A stretch of 64,000 bases of DNA from Spongilla lacustris. Taxonomy: Eukaryota; Porifera; Demospongiae; Spongillida; Spongillidae. The translations under genes were made by a program, and so were the position numbers. The stretch lies in NCBI GenBank assembly GCA_949361645.1, contig OX442415.1:28211216-28275215 (forward strand), read 5' to 3'. Below are positions 59,456 to 64,000 of this stretch, one piece after another. The notes under the pieces were generated by a model. The model saw nothing but the letters and a program-made list of their open reading frames with translations, searched no databases and was not told where the DNA came from. The number at the start of each line of letters is the position of its first letter. Position 1 is the stretch's first letter.

Positions 59456-59742
59456 TTAATTGATTTTATTACAGTATTGTTTTGCGTAAAACATTATTAA
59501 CGGATTGAGGTCGGTTGCCGCGAATTCGAAGTGGTTGTAGAGATCATATATATGTAATAAATGATATAGTCGCGTGCATGCATGCTTCGTGCTGCTTTTT
59601 ATTGTTGTACAACAACATGCATGAATCCGACTTTTGATAAGCAGGTACGACTTCTTGATGATCTGTTCACGCGTCGATAGTCTCGCGGAGCCACACCCTA
59701 TTCAATTAGGGTCTGGTAACTAATTGCATGGTTCTAAACGTA

Positions 59743-60718
59743 CCGTAGAATACCAGATTTAACGACCCCCCCTCCGCCCCCTTACGTGAGACCCTTAAAA
59801 ATGGCATGTTTATGAAACGACCGTATCTCCAAAACTCATCACGCCACCACGTACCTTTTTCAAACACACATAATAGTACCCCTTCTTTCTTGAAAGATCT
59901 AACCGTTTGGGATTGCAATGACATGCTTCACTATAGGCACGGTCCCACAGCTTACGTGGTTTGGGGCAGTCATGTATTTCGTCTCTAAACGCGGATAATT
60001 GGTGTATACTTAGTAAAAACACCCGGCAACACAAACACGGCGTCTCTATTACCTAAACCAGTTGGTTTGAGGAGATAAATTAACACTATTGACTTTGACC
60101 ATCCACTTCGCTCCGCCATTTGTTATTTCAGTTATGAACGTAGATTCGGTTCCGTACGATCGGAACGCAACCCTACTGAACTCATTACAATGTAGCCAGA
60201 CGTCGGAGGTTAAGTGAGGCTAATGGCTTCACTGTATTGTAATGAGATTTTGTGTGTCTTTATAGGGTTGGCTCCACATTCCTTTGCTGTATAGAAATGT
60301 AACGGAATTGAATCTACGTCCATAACTGAAATAACAAATGGCGGAGCGAAGTGGATGGTCAAAGTCAATGGTGTTTATCTCCTCAAACCAACAGGTTAAA
60401 GTAATAGAGACACCGTGTTTGTGTTGCAGGGTGTTGTTACACCAGTTCTCCGCGTTTAGAGACGAGCGGTTGGAAATACATGCATGACTGCCCCAAACCA
60501 CGTAAGCTGTGGGACCGTGCCTATAGTGAAGCATGTCATTGCAATCCCAAACGGTTAGATCTTTCAAGAAAGAAGTGGTACTACTATGTGTGTTAGAAAA
60601 AGGTACGTGGTGGCGTGATAGGTTTTGGAGATACTCTCGTTTCAAAAACATGCCATTTTTATAGGGTCTCATCACGTAAGGGGGCGGAGGGGGGTCGTTA
60701 AATCTGGTATTCTACGGT
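59743..60718. mobile_element. Fold-back element F1, TA target, ~430-bp arms
   Basis: Ends CCGTAGAATACCAGATTTAA and the exact inverse at the right, with TA on both sides (59741-59742, 60719-60720). Arms run about 59743-60165 and 60270-60718 with a ~100-bp loop. The minus frame 60229-60675 and the plus frame 59806-59988 are mirror-image reads of the arms, not genes. A single degenerate arm is at 29205-29475. Confidence 0.82.
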
Positions 60719-60721
60719 ACA

Positions 60722-61085
60722 TGTATACACTTATTACGTTACGAGATTGTAATTAAAAGGGTGGAATTACGTCCCTCATTTAGTTAATGATGTCCTTCAA
60801 TACATCCTTACCCAGTTTTTTATTTCTGTCATTTTCTGATTTTTTTTTTCTAAACAGAAACACACATTTTCCCCCACATATTTGAAGGGGCGTGTGAACG
60901 GTGACGTAATGTATATGTAAGTGAACGCGTGTATAACTGATTGATGTCCAAAATTTCTAGGAATTGTGTATAATGATGCTGAACCTCCCAAAACGTTTAT
61001 TTAGAGAACTTTCTAAGTTCCCACATGGTGCATGGTAATTATATGCAAGTGACAAACATTTTGCATTCCTTTTTAATAGGTTAAA
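60722..61085. other. Upstream region of the FN3 gene
   Basis: No coding sequence seen. A pyrimidine-rich stretch ending TTTTTAATAG at 61080 is a likely splice acceptor just before the ATG, implying a 5' UTR intron. Confidence 0.45.
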
Positions 61086-61670
61086 ATGACTACAGAATAT
61101 CCTACACCTGGTTCTCCAACAAACGTACGTCGTTCGTCATATCGCGGGGCAACATATTTGAAGATACGGTGGAATGCACCATCCACCAAATACGTCACGC
61201 ATTACAGAGTACAGTATACCAAAAAAAACGACAGGGATGATCCTTGGCATATCAAGACAACAAAGCGACCTAACAAGCTATCTGCTGTAGTACGCAACCT
61301 TATCCCAGACACAGATTACCTTTTTTGCGTACAATCTGCAAATGGCCACGTTTGTGGAGGAACTAGTGATACAATAGAGCTGGACACGCGATGGAGCAAG
61401 GCTGCCAAAGTGGTTGCCACTCCTGGAGTTGTGGTAGGAACTACTCTCGCTACTCCCTTTGTCGGGGGTGCTGCTGCGGCACAGGCTGTTTGGGAAAAGA
61501 TCGAACCCGAAAACCCAGTTACAGGTTTTTTTACAGGGATTTTATCTCTTGCTACTGGAGTGCTGGCAGGAGTAGGTTCGGTTGTACTCGCTCCTGCTGT
61601 GGGTGTTTATGCCGCTGTTGAATTGCACGACGAAAGCCGCAACTCCCCCCTGTCGTCTGAAGATGACTAG
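61086..61670 (+). CDS. FN3-domain protein with hydrophobic Gly/Ala-rich C-terminus
   Basis: A single-exon 194-residue frame; the ATG follows a splice acceptor by a few bases. Residues about 9-100 form a fibronectin-III domain (PGSPTNVRRSSYRGATYLKI, RWNAPSTKYVTHYRVQYTKK, LIPDTDYLFCVQSANG). There is no signal peptide. From about residue 108 come two hydrophobic glycine/alanine-rich stretches (VVATPGVVVGTTLATPFVGG and GFFTGILSLATGVLAGVGSV) and an acidic tail SSEDD. The pattern suggests a cytosolic FN3 domain anchored to or inserted in a membrane. I do not recognise a named family; similar FN3-plus-hairpin proteins may form a sponge-specific family (inference). Confidence 0.75.
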   Translation: MTTEYPTPGSPTNVRRSSYRGATYLKIRWNAPSTKYVTHYRVQYTKKNDRDDPWHIKTTKRPNKLSAVVRNLIPDTDYLFCVQSANGHVCGGTSDTIELDTRWSKAAKVVATPGVVVGTTLATPFVGGAAAAQAVWEKIEPENPVTGFFTGILSLATGVLAGVGSVVLAPAVGVYAAVELHDESRNSPLSSEDD

Positions 61671-61899
61671 CTGAATAACAATTTTCACATCAACACTGAT
61701 GTGACAGTAACTGTGTTATTGAATAGTTGTGCATTTTGTCACAGCATACACGAAGCTGCTAACATATGTTATTACAATATACATGTATATACATGTATAT
61801 CAGGCATATATAATGAGGCCACATGCAGAAAAAAATGTTTGTTTTGCTACCCTGCGTAAGTGTATCTCCATATGATCTTACAGTGCCGGTGTCGTAGTG

Positions 61900-62852
61900 C
61901 ACAATGTCACCCCCCCCCTCCCCCCCCCCTAAAAATTTGTCCCCCCGGACGTTTTGCACTAGTGTACAATGTCCCCCGGACATTCTGCACTAGTGTACAA
62001 TGTCCCCCCGGACATTCTGCACTAGTGTACAATGTCCCCCCGGACAATCCACACTAGGGCAAACTGTCCCCCTCCAGGGTAAAATGTCCCCCCTCAAAAC
62101 ATTTTATCTCATCTATGACAAAGGCTGGGAAACATTTCATGCAATCAACGGCAGTACACGGGATCGCGTTGACACCATTACCGGCTCAGTCGTCAAAGCT
62201 GCATGTCGTTCCGCCACTTGAAATGCTCGTTGAAACCAATACTGACATGCACACATACACGAACATTTAATTTAATTAAAATTCCTTAATGAATACACAG
62301 CTTTTATCCTTTCCGTGATTGCGTGATAGTACAACCGATCAGTCGGGTACCCAGACTAAAACCCATCCTAAATAGCACGTTAACCATCCTGCGTCCAGGG
62401 TGGGAATAGTTAAAAAAAAAACTTACTGGAATTGAGCTATAGCGTCCAGGGTGGGAATAGATACGATTCTACCCTGGTTTTGTCGAACAAAACCCATGTT
62501 GACGTATGAATTGAATTATTGCTTCAACATGGTTTTTGTTCGACAGAACCAGCTAGGGTAGAACCACATGCATGTATTCCCATAACCTGGACGCACAATC
62601 CGGGTAGGATGGTTTGTACGCTATATAAGGACGGGTTTTTGTTTTAAACCAGTCTAAAATATCCTTTTGGACTCCCGGTTCATAACTGTGTCCTTTGTTA
62701 TCCTAATAGCTCCCTAGTTTGGAATATCCGGGGGGGGGGGGGGGGGGGGGGGACATTTTACCCTAGGTGGGGACAGTTTGCCCTAGTGCAGAATGTCCGG
62801 GGGGACATTGTACACTAGTGCAGAATGTCCGGGGGGACAATCCACCCCCCTC
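61900..62852. mobile_element. Inverted-repeat structure with ~34-bp tandem units in its arms
   Basis: Left arm 61905-62092 holds repeats of GTACAATGTCCCCCCGGACA...TGCACTA. The right arm 62725-62850 carries the inverse (TAGTGCAGAATGTCCGGGGG), including a 23-nt poly-G (62730-62752). A further hairpin lies inside (62474-62557, CTGGTTTTGTCGAACAAAAC inverted). It resembles a composite non-autonomous element; no transposase was found. Confidence 0.6.
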
Positions 62853-62855
62853 AGA

Positions 62856-63126
62856 CCGGCTCGCAAGAGCGAAAAGTCACACCTCGTAAGAGTGAAAAAT
62901 AAGGCACATTCATCGTGGAGTTAGGAAAACTGTTTGTGTTCATTGCACAACCATACCGCTTTCATCAGTAAAATTCATTTGGTGATGGCCGGTCCAGATA
63001 GATCTATATCGATACATGAAAGCGGTATGGTTGCACTATGAACACGAACAGTTTTCCTAACTGCACGATGAATGTGCCTTATTTTTCGCTCTTGCGAGGT
63101 GTGACTTTTCGCTCGTGCGAGCCGGT
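62856..63126. mobile_element. Palindromic MITE sharing its core with the 46.8-kb Tigger-like MITE
   Basis: Ends CCGGCTCGCAAGAGCGAAAA inverted at 63090-63126. The internal AAATAAGGCACATTCAT ... TTAGGAAAACT blocks are the same as in 46814-47039, although the termini differ. The right end is next to the assembly gap. Confidence 0.72.
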
Positions 63127-63151
63127 GTCACGATATAGATTATCCCCCGTA

Positions 63152-63351
63152 NNNNNNNNNNNNNNNNNNNNNNNNNNNNNNNNNNNNNNNNNNNNNNNNN
63201 NNNNNNNNNNNNNNNNNNNNNNNNNNNNNNNNNNNNNNNNNNNNNNNNNNNNNNNNNNNNNNNNNNNNNNNNNNNNNNNNNNNNNNNNNNNNNNNNNNNN
63301 NNNNNNNNNNNNNNNNNNNNNNNNNNNNNNNNNNNNNNNNNNNNNNNNNNN
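63152..63351. other. Assembly gap (200 N)
   Basis: Exactly 200 undetermined bases, a scaffold spacer rather than a measured length. Frames running through it are meaningless. Confidence 0.99.
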
Positions 63352-63422
63352 CAGCTATAAGTGACAGAAACATTAAATTAAAAGCATTATGTATAATTAA
63401 CATCTGAATAGATTACCTCTGG

Positions 63423-63990
63423 TTACAGAACATCCCAGGCAAGGATGCTTGCTCTGTTGCCTCCATATCCCTCATCAATGGCAAATCCATATAAAAAGTG
63501 CTGAACTGCATCAACCTTCATGAATAATTTAACAGTTTCTAAGCATAACTACAGCATACCACTTTGCAGTTAATGATGGGCCACTTTCTAAAGAGAGACT
63601 TAATCTCAGTAGGATTTAGCTAAACACTCCATCGCGCTTTCCTTGAATGTAAACATCAAAGAAGCCTGACTTCACAAGGTTTTTGCAAATCAGCCGCAGA
63701 TGTTCCTAACAAGTGATGTGCATGTTAGTAACAGTACATATACACATTCTAACCTCATAATCATGGCAAGATTGTATACAAGATCTTCAAAGGACAAGTG
63801 CTGATCCCTGGTGATGTTCAGCTGATAAATACGTAATGTATTCCAATTTTTAACGTTTACTTGTCTACGAATGCTGGAAGTGGTTTCTTCCAAAGTTCTT
63901 AGCATGTTTTTCATAAAAGCACCTTTTAGGTAAAGGATCAACTGGACTAATTTCCTCAGGCAGTGGTGTATTGAACTTTGGCAATAAACT
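63423..63990 (-). CDS. Unassigned host gene, 3' exons (partial)
   Basis: Protein-like minus-strand pieces with splice signals: about 63990-63754 (PEEISPVDPLPKR, LEETTSSIRRQVNVKNWNTL, LSFEDLVYNLAMIM; donor GTTAGA), 63705-~63615 (EHLRLICKNLVKSGFFDVYI, GKRDG), and 63540-63423 (VKLFMKVDAVQHFLYGFAID, EGYGGNRASILAWDVL, stop). The phases do not all agree, and a 25-nt frame-restoring gap lies in the first piece, so the model is provisional. I do not recognise the family. The 5' part continues beyond the window. Confidence 0.45.
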
Positions 63991-64000
63991 TTTGTATGTG

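Noticed and set aside
60229..60675. 148-codon minus-strand ORF
   Set aside because: It lies in one arm of a fold-back element and mirrors the frame 59806-59988 in the other arm; it has no known motif.
1..64000. tRNA, rRNA or hammerhead ribozyme genes
   Set aside because: I looked for B-box-like GGTTCRANNCC and CTGATGA...GAAA contexts; isolated words occur but no foldable gene could be supported.

Overview
The window reads as nuclear DNA of an early-branching animal, most likely a demosponge. Host genes have many short GT-AG introns (often 50-90 bp). There is a TRPA-type ankyrin channel, a receptor tyrosine kinase with Ig and fibronectin-III ectodomains, and mitochondrial TIM17. Between them lie retroelements with a restriction-like endonuclease, Ngaro-type tyrosine-recombinase elements, gypsy, hAT and piggyBac-like debris. 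The species is an inference; exon joins were read by eye from splice signals, phase and protein motifs, without alignment tools.

Layout. 1-0.4 kb: two hairpin MITEs, one with a perfect 9-bp target duplication. 1.2-2.3 kb: retroelement fragment (-). 3.07-8.66 kb: TRPA-like channel (+). 9.3-11.1 kb: four 3' exons of TIM17 (-); the only matching upstream exon is at 54.93-55.03 kb, same strand and compatible phase. 15.22-41.24 kb: receptor tyrosine kinase (+), about 20 exons, its introns loaded with minisatellites, gypsy remnants, a TTAA-flanked piggyBac-like element and three endonuclease-type retroelement pieces. 41.9-46.7 kb: a rearranged, broken second copy of the TRPA gene mixed with reverse-transcriptase scraps. 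46.8 kb: pogo/Tigger-like MITE. 47.55-52.87 kb: a structurally complete Ngaro/PAT-type retrotransposon (-) with split direct repeats A1...B1-A2-B2, a spliced gag, RT/RNase H and a tyrosine recombinase. 55.4-63.1 kb: fold-back and nested DNA elements, including a hAT with 8-bp target duplication inserted at the edge of another inverted-repeat element, plus one small host gene (61.09-61.67 kb, FN3 domain with hydrophobic tail). 63.15-63.35 kb is an assembly gap, followed by unassigned minus-strand coding pieces.

Together: three host genes (ion channel, receptor kinase, mitochondrial import subunit) are interleaved. The TRPA duplication and the split TIM17 exons suggest that a TRPA-TIM17 block was duplicated around the kinase gene, or that TIM17 has a ~44-kb intron containing the kinase gene on the other strand. 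Long poly-G/poly-C tracts (12-31 nt) recur throughout and often sit in or beside mobile elements.
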